Assembly (NCBI RefSeq): GCF_965363235.1
Contig: NC_134847.1
Coordinates: 58,560,439 to 58,624,438, forward strand
Length of the DNA stretch: 64,000 nt
Source: Mytilus galloprovincialis
Taxonomy: Eukaryota; Mollusca; Bivalvia; Mytilida; Mytilidae
Direction of reading: 5' to 3'
Below are positions 47,735 through 58,573 of the stretch, in pieces (the stretch's first letter is position 1; every line of letters begins with the position of its first letter). Under the pieces are notes generated by a model. That model was not told where the DNA came from. It saw only the letters and a program-made list of their open reading frames with translations, and made no database searches. A program made the position numbers and the translations under genes.

Positions 47735-50700
47735 TTAGAAGTAACCACCATGCTCTTTAGTGAGATGAGCATAACATTCGCTTGAAGTGGGATAATGGTC
47801 CAAACAAATCCAACAAATATTAGTTTTACATGCACTGCATGTCATACGATTACACCCTGAAATTTTCTCTATTAGTGTTGAACAATTTGGACATTTCTTA
47901 ATGTCTAGTCTACATTCCTGAAGCAATAGCCTTAGATTTTTATCATCAGCCTCCTTTGTTTCTGCTAATTTTACTTGTTCACATGATAAACCATCATGAA
48001 ATTGTTTTCGGCATCCTGTGCATATACGACTCTCACACTGTGGGCATGTGAATAAATTTTCCTTTTCTGTTGCCCGATAAATTATAAGACAATCGGGCGT
48101 TGTGCAGTATTTATATGCTATCTGATTTTTTGCAGCGAAAGAGCTGGTAGCTTTCTCTACTAATAGGTCAACTGGATTGTTTGTTTTATCTGCTATTTTT
48201 GTAATATCTTTCAACACCCACTTTTCTTCGCAACCTTCACTGCTGCAACACACAGGAAGAGAGTTGAGATCAGATTGGAACTGAAACTCAACGCATTCTT
48301 TACAATAGGAATGGCCACAAGCTTCTAATCTATACATTTTACCGTCCTCTATTTCACAAAAGCAAACAACACATTCTCTAGTTGTACTAGGTTGCAGAAC
48401 TTTTCCCTTCATTTTTAGTCCGGTTTCTTCAATAACCATTTGTATTTTCTCAATGACTATATGAACTGCCTTTTCCTCACCAGTAACTGTCAAAATATGT
48501 CCCCGACGATCAAGTTCAACATATTTTAAACCATATTCATTAACAAGCGTATTTAAATCATAACCATATCGCATCATGAGTTCTTTCATCACTCCAACTG
48601 GCTTGTCTGGTCCCTTCAATGTTATTTGTTGTGATATGCCGCTGCTAAGATCTCTTAAATACTTTGTTAACATTTCTGCACTTTTTTCTTGAGCTTCTGT
48701 TGGCCCATGGATTATTATAGAGAAATCCCGAGCATCAGTATGGATGATCGTGTTTGTCTCATTTTTCACTCTTTCAAACAATCTTTTGCCGCCCTGAGTA
48801 AACAATTTTTCCAATTGACCAGGCTGCTCTGTGTCATATCTCTTTCCTTCGATAACCTTTTCCACAACCGTTTTTGCTTTTATAGCGTTATCTCTGGACT
48901 CGCATTGCAACTCCACTAGCACGTTCCCATTTTTCAGTGTCTTTTTGCGATATTTAACATCCAAATTTTTGTCAAGCGTTTCAGAAAGATTGCTTAACGT
49001 TTCTTCGTGCATCGGAAAGAGATTTTTTCGAACAACAACTGAGGTCTTGAATTCTACTGTCATGGATACTGTTTCATAGTTAATCTTGAAACTGTTATGT
49101 ATGCCAGCATAAGCTGCCATCCCCTCTTCGGGTATGGAAAACGACACGAAGGCCAAGAAGGTAACGTGATTGTCTCTTGGAGGTTTTAAATCTAGATAAT
49201 ACGTTCCTGCTATGACATACTCATTCAATTTCGACTCAATGGTTTGCTTCAGAGATTTAAGTTCACTTTCATTTGTTTTTACATTCTTCTTTCTGACAGC
49301 TATATTCTCAATTGTACCTAATTCAAGTGATAATGTAGTAAGAAAAGCTGTGCGCAACTCATCTTCCGTAGTATTATTGCAAAGATTTGTAACATGGATT
49401 TCAGAGGCGTTTCCTTTGCCTTTTCTTATTCTTGCTGACGTACCCCTGATGGAAATCGATGCCTTGCATGCTCTTTGAACAATTGAAGAATCTGTAAATC
49501 GAATAAATGCAAACGTTGGACGTCTACACCATTCGATCTTTGCTCTCATAGTGCAAAGGCTCACTATGTCTTTTGTAGGCTGATAACCTATGTCTGGAAA
49601 TGCACTTATACTCTTATCCTTTGTCGATTGAACGGACGACTCAGCGTCTTCTTTTCGTTGATATGTTATTTTTCCCCATTTGGTCTTATCTTTGCTGTTT
49701 TTGAATTTATATGCATTGACAACGTTACCAAATTTTTCAAAGTATTCACGAATGTCCTTCTCCGATACAGAATTATCTGTAACGTTCACAACAACGGTCT
49801 TGTATTCATTTGGCATCAGAACATCAACAATTTCCATCCCTGCTCCAACCACTACTTTAACGCCTTTCTTTAAAGGTGAAAGGTAAAATTCATTTGTCTC
49901 GCCTTTCATTGTACCTTTTAATAAGTTCAAACGATCGTTTATCATAGCTTTAACTGTTTCCTTATTCTTGTCTGTCGCAAATGCTGTTATTTCACCGTAT
50001 TCCTTAGATGCCTCTATTGTAACAAAAGTTCCATCAAGTACTTGTCGCAATGTGTTTTCCAAATTTCGCAGTTCAGAATATCTTAAACCCACAAAATTCG
50101 AGAACATTTTTTCTCCAACTGCACAAAATACAGCTTGCTCAACCCTTTGACTTTGAATGGCATTGAAGTCGAATTTTAGCATATTATCTGCTAATGCTTT
50201 CTGTAACCACGAATCTTTCACTGGAGTAATGTTGGTTGCAAAATCCCGTGATGTTTTTAACACTCGCTCTATTACAATCCAGTCTGGTTGAAGTCCAAGT
50301 GTTTTTAAAGATGATGCTGGAAAGATTTGCACGATTTGGTCTTTCTGTACAACTAAATATCCGGCCTTGTCATGTCCTAGATAATGGCAAATGTTTTGTC
50401 TAAATATCTTGAACAACATCTCTTGAAGTTTTTCGTCAACATCTTTTGGTGTTTTGAGTTGAAACGGCATATGTATTCCTTGTTCTTTTTTCAGGACATT
50501 CAAAATCTCATTGACTGTCTCTCTTATTCCACGTAATACTTTATTATTAATTGAATTCTGACTACACCAATAACTTTTAGATTTTTCTTGTTGGCTGTGC
50601 CATTCACGGAATACTGCTAACATGGTCATGAAATCTCCTCCTTCGTGACAAAAACGGACTTTCCGTTTGTCAGCTTCGTTTTTTTGACTTTCTGATCCTG

Positions 50701-52009
50701 ATCTGTAAAACATGCTATTCGTTCCACAGCAAGCTGACAAAACAATCCCCTCAATCCCAACTCCTTCTTCTATAGCTTCATACACAAACGCACCGAATTT
50801 AGGATCGATCGGAAGCTTTGCTATCCATTTTCCTCGCTCGGTTATCTTATTGTCAGAAACAGCCCCAACAAGCTCCAAAGTTTCCATCGCTGTGTCTATT
50901 AAATGTTGTGATGGCTTTTGCACAAAGTCAAATTGTAGTGGATTAACCCCTAGCTCATATAGCTTAAGGAGAGCTTGTCCTAAGTGAATTCTTAAGATTT
51001 CTGGCTTTGAGTTTGTTTCCATATTGTTATAAGTGTTTTCTGTATATAGCCGATAACATTTACCTGGTTCAGTTCTTCCAGCCCGACCTTTCCTTTGTTC
51101 TGCTGAACTTCTGGTTATATTGGTTACGTTTAACGCGTTTATGTTCTTTTGTGGATCATATAACATTTCTTTTGCAACTCCAGTATCGATGACATATTTA
51201 ATACCAGGTATGGTGATGGAAGTTTCAGCGCTATTAGTAGCAAAAACTATTTTGCGTTTTCCTACGGGGCTTGGTTCAAATACTTTTTGTTGTTCTTGTG
51301 GTTGTAAACGTCCATGAAGAGGCAGACATATAAAGTTGTTCGTATCCTTGAAAGTCTTTTCAAAGTTATTGCAACATTTCTCGATTTCTAACGGCGATGT
51401 TAAGAATGTCAGGATATCTCCACTCTGCTCTTTTTCGTGGACATATACTGTTTTCTTTAATGCTGCGCTTTCATAATCTTCATCAACCTCCTTTTCAGTC
51501 GGCCAAATGACGTTTACCGGAAACATTCTTCCAGCAATTTTTAAAACAGGGCATGTACCAAAGAAATTTACAAATATTTCCGGTTCGATTGTTGCTGATG
51601 TGATTACAACTTTTAAGTCAGGTCTTTTAGTTAAACTTGTTTTGATCATTCCTAGAAGCAAATCAGTGTATATGCTTCTTTCGTGAGCCTCATCAATTAT
51701 AATGCATGCGTATTTAGAAAAGTTTTCATCTTTTAGGCAAAGATTTAAAAGCATTTGATCAGTCATGTAAATAATTTTTGTTGCATGTGACGTTTTCATC
51801 TGCATACCAACGTGATATCCAACTAGGTTGCCAACGGATGTGTTTAGCTCATGGGCAACTCGTGTAGCCAAGCTGGTTGCAGCAATTTTTCGTGGTTGTG
51901 TGCAAACAATCAATCCCGAATCTGCCAGTCCAGCTTGATATAAATATTGGGTAACTTGGGTGCTCCAACATAACTTAACACTAATCTGTATAATATGATA
52001 ACAGTACAT
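47735..52009 (-). CDS. DEAH-box helicase / RRM / RING-IBR-RING E3 ligase fusion, 5' end missing or in another exon
   Basis: Single open frame of 1424 codons. Helicase core: TQPRK (37-41, motif Ia), IIIDEAHERS (DEAH 106-109), SAT (138-140), TNSAETSITIPG (257-268, motif V), QRKGRAGR (305-312, motif VI), then helicase-associated and OB-type regions. RRM-like segments lie near 735-805 and 865-940. C-terminal RBR: RING1 from CVVCFCEIED (1213), IBR with CPQCESRICTGC, RING2 CPNCSTLIEKISGCNRMTC with the predicted catalytic Cys 1386. Plant DEAH11/12 share the helicase-plus-RBR plan. Family homology starts at S16-T-Q, exactly after where GSGK (Walker A) should stand, so residues 1-15 are not the true N-terminus. 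An acceptor lies at 51986-51987 (phase 0), another possible one at 51963-51964. The exon with Walker A was not found. Role inferred: RNA remodelling with ubiquitin transfer. Confidence 0.88.
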   Translation of the reverse strand: MYCYHIIQISVKLCWSTQVTQYLYQAGLADSGLIVCTQPRKIAATSLATRVAHELNTSVGNLVGYHVGMQMKTSHATKIIYMTDQMLLNLCLKDENFSKYACIIIDEAHERSIYTDLLLGMIKTSLTKRPDLKVVITSATIEPEIFVNFFGTCPVLKIAGRMFPVNVIWPTEKEVDEDYESAALKKTVYVHEKEQSGDILTFLTSPLEIEKCCNNFEKTFKDTNNFICLPLHGRLQPQEQQKVFEPSPVGKRKIVFATNSAETSITIPGIKYVIDTGVAKEMLYDPQKNINALNVTNITRSSAEQRKGRAGRTEPGKCYRLYTENTYNNMETNSKPEILRIHLGQALLKLYELGVNPLQFDFVQKPSQHLIDTAMETLELVGAVSDNKITERGKWIAKLPIDPKFGAFVYEAIEEGVGIEGIVLSACCGTNSMFYRSGSESQKNEADKRKVRFCHEGGDFMTMLAVFREWHSQQEKSKSYWCSQNSINNKVLRGIRETVNEILNVLKKEQGIHMPFQLKTPKDVDEKLQEMLFKIFRQNICHYLGHDKAGYLVVQKDQIVQIFPASSLKTLGLQPDWIVIERVLKTSRDFATNITPVKDSWLQKALADNMLKFDFNAIQSQRVEQAVFCAVGEKMFSNFVGLRYSELRNLENTLRQVLDGTFVTIEASKEYGEITAFATDKNKETVKAMINDRLNLLKGTMKGETNEFYLSPLKKGVKVVVGAGMEIVDVLMPNEYKTVVVNVTDNSVSEKDIREYFEKFGNVVNAYKFKNSKDKTKWGKITYQRKEDAESSVQSTKDKSISAFPDIGYQPTKDIVSLCTMRAKIEWCRRPTFAFIRFTDSSIVQRACKASISIRGTSARIRKGKGNASEIHVTNLCNNTTEDELRTAFLTTLSLELGTIENIAVRKKNVKTNESELKSLKQTIESKLNEYVIAGTYYLDLKPPRDNHVTFLAFVSFSIPEEGMAAYAGIHNSFKINYETVSMTVEFKTSVVVRKNLFPMHEETLSNLSETLDKNLDVKYRKKTLKNGNVLVELQCESRDNAIKAKTVVEKVIEGKRYDTEQPGQLEKLFTQGGKRLFERVKNETNTIIHTDARDFSIIIHGPTEAQEKSAEMLTKYLRDLSSGISQQITLKGPDKPVGVMKELMMRYGYDLNTLVNEYGLKYVELDRRGHILTVTGEEKAVHIVIEKIQMVIEETGLKMKGKVLQPSTTRECVVCFCEIEDGKMYRLEACGHSYCKECVEFQFQSDLNSLPVCCSSEGCEEKWVLKDITKIADKTNNPVDLLVEKATSSFAAKNQIAYKYCTTPDCLIIYRATEKENLFTCPQCESRICTGCRKQFHDGLSCEQVKLAETKEADDKNLRLLLQECRLDIKKCPNCSTLIEKISGCNRMTCSACKTNICWICLDHYPTSSECYAHLTKEHGGYF

Positions 52010-52520
52010 TAAATGTAACCTATGCGATTGTGGTGTTCATTGATTTTGATTAAAATACAGCTCACATTATTTACACGTAATATTTATATGTTTACTCTAG
52101 ATATGGTGGTAAAAGTAGGTGAAAATGATATCTTTTATCTGGATTATATTCACATTTGATTGTGACCACTTAGTTAACTATTACTATTTAATCATGTATT
52201 TTATACTATGATTATAGACTTTAAAGAAAAGTCTATTATCATTGCTGACGTTAATCTTTGGGGTTGTTTTTGTTGAAAACCTAACTGTTCTATGGGAACG
52301 AAAAAGCAGTCATAAACTAATGTATAAGAAAACAACAAACTGGTTATTTACATGCTTTAGCCATTGATTTATTGTGATTTAAAAAAAATAACAGAAACAT
52401 ACGACATTGGAGTATTTGGAACGACCAAAACAAATTATGATGTTACGGACCAACAAACATACAATATATGTATTCGTGTGTAGTAAATGCGTTTGGAGGG
52501 AGTCATTTATTTATTTAAAG
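52010..52520. other. 5' flank or intron of helicase-RBR gene
   Basis: AT-rich. I searched the minus strand for a GETGSGK-type Walker A exon ending in a donor and found none. Confidence 0.5.
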
Positions 52521-52760
52521 GGGCCTCGGTGACCGAGAGGTCTTAGTAGTCGAACAACTGTATCACTAGTATGTCAACACTGAGGTTCGAATCACGCACC
52601 TGGCAGGTTCACTCGACTCCAATCTTAATTGACTATATAGGATTGTCGGTTTTCCTACCAAAGGTCGGACATCGGCTTCCTCTACCATAATGTTTACTGA
52701 CGGCCACGAAATAGTTCAATGCTGTTGAAAGTGGCGATTAATACCAATCAATCAATCAAC
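52521..52760 (+). mobile_element. second tRNA-derived SINE family, near full-length
   Basis: Head with box A-like GGTGACCGAGAGG (52528-52540) and box B GGTTCGAATCA (52584-52594). Body with GGATTGTCGGTTTTCCTACC and GGACATCGGCTTCCTC, and a CAATCAATCAATCAA tail. The body differs from the SINE at 16443. Confidence 0.8.
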
Positions 52761-53550
52761 CAATTGAGGACTTTTAAACGTAGATTTTTTTTTACTTTGA
52801 TGGATGTTCCAACAGACGAGAACCGTTTTCGTGGATACTCAATGCAAGATGACTTGTTCTTGTGCTCATATGAAGTAAAAATTATAAAAATAAATTATCT
52901 AGGAGAAAAAAATATCAACCTTTTACTTTCACTTTCATTCATACATTTATATAATTTGTGATACTTCACTCTGGACTAGTAACCCTTGGTTTAATCTCAT
53001 ATACACTTATAATTAACAGAAACATAATAATAATTAAATATAGAAAACAAATTACAGAAACTCAATTATTTTCAGAATAATTTAGGCTGAACGTTGTTTA
53101 AAAAAATTAAACAACACGTTATAAATGTTATGATTCAGGAAAGCGCTTTTCTGGATTTACCATCATCAGGAACGCGCAAAGCCAAACAATTGAAAGCTAA
53201 GAATGTACAAGGACCAAAACTGTTGAACAGCTATATTACTCATTAAGGACCTTAAATATTCGCAACATCCATCCAAGGTCATATTTCGCTGAGGGAGTTA
53301 AAACCTTAATTTTCAATAATTTCGAAATTAATTAGCGGACAATTTAAGAATCATGTCTGTACCGAAAAGATAGTCAAAACTGGCGCTGTAGCTAAAATGA
53401 GATGTAATCATTTTTTTCTTTGATCATTTGAATTAAATAAAACAATTTCAATGAACAAAGTATTTTGAATAATATTTTTACAAGTGCATTTACTGATAAC
53501 TATACATAATATAAACATCTCTAAATAATATATCTAACACTGAAACTTAC

Positions 53551-54785
53551 GGTTTTAGATTTCAATAGATCTAGCTCTACTGCCTGACTGGTTAACAATG
53601 GGATGTAGCGTATGGTGTTTGTCAAATGATAAAGTTTATCAAATGGGTTCAAATGTCATGTATTGTTCGGGTTTTTTTAAAGTTTATAGTTTTCGTGTAG
53701 AAAAGGATTTTCCGTAAACTCCATATCTCATGGAACTTATAATATTTTGTATACAGGAGAAATATAACATGTTGAAACTTTTAGAAACACTGTAATAAGA
53801 GATAAGGAAATGCAAAAGGGTAATCAAAACTCATTTGTCTATGAAAGACAACACCTAGGACAAAACAAAAAACAGACAATTTGGCTAGCAATAAAATTTT
53901 AACAAGTATTGTCAAGGTAAACACAAGTTAGATCTTCATAAAAAATATCTTGCAACGTTCAAACTGTTTTAGATTTTTCAAGATCGAACTCCAATTCCAG
54001 ACTGGTTATTAAATAAAGTGGCTGGTGTTTAATAAGATAAAGCTTTATCAAATGGGTGTTCAGATATTATGTTTTTGTTTAAGTTTCATTTTTGTGTGTA
54101 ACATGATATTCCGTAATCGCCATATTTATTTGAACTTCTATTCTGTATACGATGGAAAGTATAAGATATTGAAACTTTAAAAAATGAAATAAGAGGCGAG
54201 GAGAAGCCAAGGGTTTTTCAAACACCATATGTCGATAAAAGACAACACCTAGAGAGAGAAACAAGGACATACATTGTCTTGCATAATATTTTTTATTAAC
54301 AAGTATTTACACTAATAACGTTCAATTGTCAAGGCTTAATCTTTAAATAACAAACTTGCAACGTTTAAACTTACGGTTTTAGTATTCTGAAGATCCAACT
54401 CCAATGCCTGGCCAATTAATCGTGAATTAGTGTGAACTAGATGGTTTATTGAAAAGTAAGCTCTATCAATTGTGTCAATATTTCAAATATTCGGGAAGTT
54501 TATTAGTTTCATTTTCGGTTCTGAAATTATTTTCCGTAAATTATATTTGTATAATTTCTTTCGTACAGAACTTGCATTCCTTATAACGTGGATAATGTTT
54601 GAATACTTAAAACATTTTTTATATCAGATGATTAGTTTACACATCTTTTCAAACTGCTTTGTCTCTATTAATCTTTTTTAACAAGATTTTCATAATTAGA
54701 AGAGATTTTCGAGTTTTTATAAATCAGTTAATTCTAGGGAAAAAATCCCCTATAAGATGCATGAATAAAGTAAACAAATAGATAC
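53551..54785 (-). repeat. tandem array of three approximately 412-bp exon-like units
   Basis: The donor-side end of the unit recurs at 53551, 53965 and 54375 (spacings 414 and 410). On the minus strand each unit has a short open frame ending in a similar peptide (AVELDLLKSKT, ELEFDLEKSKT, ALELDLQNTKT), followed by a consensus donor ACC/GTAAGT in units 1 and 3 and a weak ACA/GTTTGA in unit 2. All end in phase 0, matching the phase-0 acceptor of the helicase ORF at 51986-51987. Each has an in-frame stop about 33 codons upstream. Shared non-coding blocks include GACAACACCTAG and CTTGCAACGTT. Either duplicated exons or a local repeat that happens to look so. Confidence 0.55.
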
Positions 54786-54807
54786 TAAACGATCATGGTT
54801 GAACAAA

Positions 54808-54937
54808 TTGTCTAGGATTGTCAGTTTTTCTATCGAAGTTCGGTGGTATTCTCCGGGGACTTCGGCTTCCTCCACCAATGAAAACTTACCCAAATGTGGC
54901 GCTTAAAAGTGGCAGTAAACACCAACAATCAATCAAA
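54808..54937 (+). mobile_element. SINE 3' fragment (family of 52521)
   Basis: AGGATTGTCAGTTTTTCTA, GACTTCGGCTTCCTCCACC and a CAATCAATCAA tail match the body of 52521-52760; the head is missing. It interrupts the end of the 412-bp array. Confidence 0.8.
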
Positions 54938-56243
54938 TAATCATGGTTGAACAGGACATATGTGTAATATCTAAGCTACACTATCTCAGCATGCTCAGGA
55001 ATGTATGATGGGATAACATCAGTGGGTTTTTAAGGCCAAAGATATAATGTACCGTATACAGAATACTGTATTCTGTTTATAGCTCCTCAACTTTTCAATA
55101 ATCTAGCATCACTGAAGAGATATTATACGTCGAAATGCGCATCTGGTTGGGACACATTGTTATCGTTTGTGTTATTGTTAAAACAAACAGGACATTCAAA
55201 ATTCAAAACTTAAACAATACGACTAAAGGGCCGAAAAGGACGCAATGACAGTCTACAAAATACAACATAGAAAATTTATCATAAGTAAGGATAGTAACAC
55301 CTTTATTGGTAAAGTCAACAAAACTTCGAGTTTTTTTTTCTAAATGGATTAAAAACAAACCATGCAATGTTATGTTTTGTCGTACAAGACGTACTGGAGT
55401 ATTTTTCAGCAACTACATTCAACATTTAGTTTGTATTAGCAAGTATTGTGTAATAAATGAAGTTTCGAAATTTTTTGAATGTTTCGAAATATCTTTACTG
55501 AATTAAAAGGTACCAGCTATTTGCCATTAATTCATTTAACACCAAAATCATTGGAAAATAAGGAGTCACTGTATAACTGGACCAAAAAAATCATATGTCC
55601 AAGAAAGACGTAACTTCGGCCAAAAGAAAAGAGATGAAGAACATCACCATAATATTTTGGAATTTTGCATATCTAGATGATAATCTTGCACATTTCGTCA
55701 AACTGTGTTTCCAACTTTTGTGTTAATATTAATTTTTTTAAACAAGATTTTCAGAAAATCTATTATTCTCGGTTTTCATAAAATCCATTTAATTTTTGAA
55801 AAAAAAACTTCCTAAAAGATAAACTAACTTGTACAGGACAATTACCTACTACATGTCATGGTTGAACGGGAAATATGTGTTACTTTATATGAGATACATT
55901 ATCTCAGGAATGTATGATCAGATATCATAAGAGCTTTTAAAAAAGAAGCGAACGATATCAATGTGACAATCAAAAAAAAAGTCGAGTAATAATTGACAAA
56001 AAAACATGACTAAAAACGACTGAAAGACAAATTATTTCTTTTCTTTAAAATTCTAAACTTCGATTTGATGTGTTTTTACTGGTCACAATATAATTTTTTT
56101 TAACTTGATAGCAGCATCATGCAAAAGACATTTCTGTATCTATATTGCTTGTTCTACTTATGTACTATTATATTATTTATTTAAGCGTTTCTCTGTTCTT
56201 GGTGTTCTTAAGTTTGTTTTTACTGTATTCCTGTAACGCAGTG
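54938..56243. other. intergenic between helicase-RBR and B-box genes
   Basis: Apart from the hammerhead-like motif, contains decayed relatives of the 412-bp unit (for example GACGTAACTTCGG and CTTGCACATTTCGTC near 55600-55710). No gene seen. Confidence 0.5.
55108..55147 (+). ncRNA. hammerhead-ribozyme-like motif with consensus core
   Basis: Stem I ATCA/TGGT (55108-55111, 55144-55147; includes a G-U pair); core CTGAAGA (fits CUGANGA); weak stem II GAT/GTC; GAAA; stem III as the perfect palindrome ATGCGCAT (55135-55142); C at the cleavage position 55143. A self-complementary stem III suits cleavage as a dimer, as proposed for small-stem-III hammerheads. All invariant core bases are present. 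Related wording at 47284-47324 shows it is a repeat family. Confidence 0.6.
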
Positions 56244-56475
56244 TTGTCATATTAGCGATATTTCTTTAACATTGTCATATTAGCGATATTTCTTTAACAT
56301 TGCCATATAAGCGGGAGGTTTGTCTAGCCTCAAAACCATGTTAAACCTACCATTTTTTCTTAAATGTAAGGAATATGACAGTTGTTATCAAATAATCCAT
56401 TTTTTTGTATGTTGGCGTTGGTTTTATTGCACTTCAGTATTTCTGTTGTTCCATTGTTTTCCTTTTATAGATGTG
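56244..56475. repeat. 29-bp tandem pair plus dispersed repeat tail
   Basis: TGTCATATTAGCGATATTT occurs at 56244 and 56273, with a degenerate third copy. Then comes a copy of the AATATGACAGTTGTTAT dispersed tail also present at 21346-21480 and 61740-61875. Confidence 0.7.
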
Positions 56476-56733
56476 TTTCGGTTTTATTTTCTAACCCGGA
56501 TTTGTTTTCTGTCAATCTATTTATGACTTTTGAACAGCGATGTACTACTGATGCTATTATTTCCCAAGAATGCATTAGAATCATTTCAGACTTGGTGAAC
56601 ACTGGGAATACAAGCGAGGAGAAGCCAATCAAATCCATATCATGGAAAGAAAACACATAGAATAAAACAAAAAAAGAATAACATCATCTTTGTTAATGTT
56701 TTGGACTTTTTTTTATATCTAAATGTCATTTAA

Positions 56734-57326
56734 GGTGGTATGGGTGTCTTCCTCCATCTTGGATTGTAAAAAACAGAGAATCAAAGGTTCAGATTTTCCA
56801 TCAAGTTAGCAAAATTTGATGCAGGAATGCAGATGTTTAATGTACATTTTCATTTAAAAGTACCAATTTATAAGAATATTACTTCTAAATATTGATATTT
56901 TTGCAAATAGTAATTATTCTTGGTTGTTTTTATCTTTTTTTAAAATTGGCATTTTAAGGGGAGGTAACTCTAAAAAAGTGCATTTTCTGAAGGATTCTGT
57001 ATGGAATTTTCCTATTTTGTATTTTAACCGGAAAAAACGTACGGTGACCCTATCTTTTCTTTTTATATTCTCAAAGCAGTGTCTAAAAGCTATCTTTTCC
57101 TGAAGTATTTAACAATTCTATCATTTTGTTTAGTTTCTAATCACAAAATGGTGTTTTTTCCTGTATAATCCATACAAAATGTGTCATTTTTTCCCGTCCT
57201 GTAGCTTGAGAAAATGCGCGGTGACCTATCATTTTTATTATATTTTTCAACATGTATCAATAGATACAACGTTTTGGCAAAGTATGAACAAATTCTATCA
57301 TTTTTATTTTAGACTCCCATACCACC
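56734..57326. mobile_element. TTAA-flanked MITE
   Basis: Inverted ends GGTGGTATGGG / CCCATACCACC with TTAA on both sides (56730-56733, 57327-57330). 593 bp; the interior has two related segments, each with a CGGTGACC string. Non-coding. Confidence 0.8.
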
Positions 57327-57330
57327 TTAA

Positions 57331-58565
57331 CCGTTTCGTCAAACCGCTTTTTTCAACAAGATTTTAGAAAATCGAATAAGTTTCTCGTACATTTTTAATC
57401 AAACGCAAATCCGTTAAATTTTAGTCAGAGAAAAAGAGTTTCGAAAAAGATGTATTCATATTATGTTTAATATGTTAGATACAATATCTCCGGAATGTTT
57501 GACGGGATAACATCAGTTATAAGAAATTGTACCGTAAAGAAACGGAAAACGGTTCGTCTATGAATCTTTCTATCAAATGGTCCATCAGAGAACTCGTGCT
57601 GGCATAACAAGATGATACATATTGAGCAAATAAACTAAAATATGTAAAAGGTAAAATCACAAAAATATCAACTTCGACGAAAACTCAAAACGGAGAGTTC
57701 CTAATCAAATAGCAAAATCAAAAGCTTAAACACATCAAACGAATGGAGAACAACTGTCACACTTTCCACTTGGCACAGGCATTTTGTAACTGTACTAAAA
57801 CTCTAGGTACAACTACCTGAGACGAAGGTTATTCCAGATTAACACTGTGGGTACTTAAGTAGTTCAAAAATATATATTTCATGAAAAATTTAATGATATA
57901 AATCTATAAAGTAATTACTATTATTTACAAAGTGAACATTTAAATCCTGTTTTGTCTAACTTTAAGTTCCATTCTTACATGATAGTTTTAACAATAAACA
58001 ATATTTTCGCATGAATTGATTTACAAAGGTGCATGAAATATACACTAACTTTTTGTAACGTCACATATATCACCTGAATTGTTTGTAACAAAGGAAAAAG
58101 TAAAGTTTTATGATTTTCAACATACAAAATATATGACTTTTTGGAATATCCCTTGACATTTTGGTATCATTCAGTTGATAGAAATTCTGAAGTGAGTATT
58201 ATCAGGCAATTTTATTTTAACTTAAAAAATGAACTTTGTGTATGTCTTTTTATAGTACTGGGTAAAAACGTCCCTATTTTCAAGGTGATAATGAAGATAA
58301 AGAAACGCTAAGAGCAAGGTGACCTAAAAAGTCAAGATTCTAATCAATTTTCAATTCAAAAAGGCAATCTTCTGATGGCAATTGGTAGGACAATCTGTTC
58401 TTATGTTGTTGACTTGGCACATGCTGTGAAAAGGAATTTTGCAATTTATTAAAATCATATTTACATAAAATTGTGACTTCATTCACTGTCGTCAATTACT
58501 TCTTAAATTAAACTTATATAACATTTCTAATAAAATCTCATTTTATTCCTTTGTTTAAATTTCAG
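57331..58565. other. 5' flank of the B-box gene
   Basis: AT-rich with no recognised exon. The B-box coding exon opens with an acceptor (58564-58565), so its first non-coding exon and promoter should be here or further left. Confidence 0.5.
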
Positions 58566-58573
58566 CACCAGTC

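Noticed and set aside
48689-51317. Several plus-strand ORFs of 60-91 codons
   Set aside because: Antisense shadows of the helicase-RBR frame, whose helicase and RBR motifs are on the minus strand.
52521-52600. tRNA gene
   Set aside because: Same reason: tRNA-like head followed by SINE body and CAAT-repeat tail.
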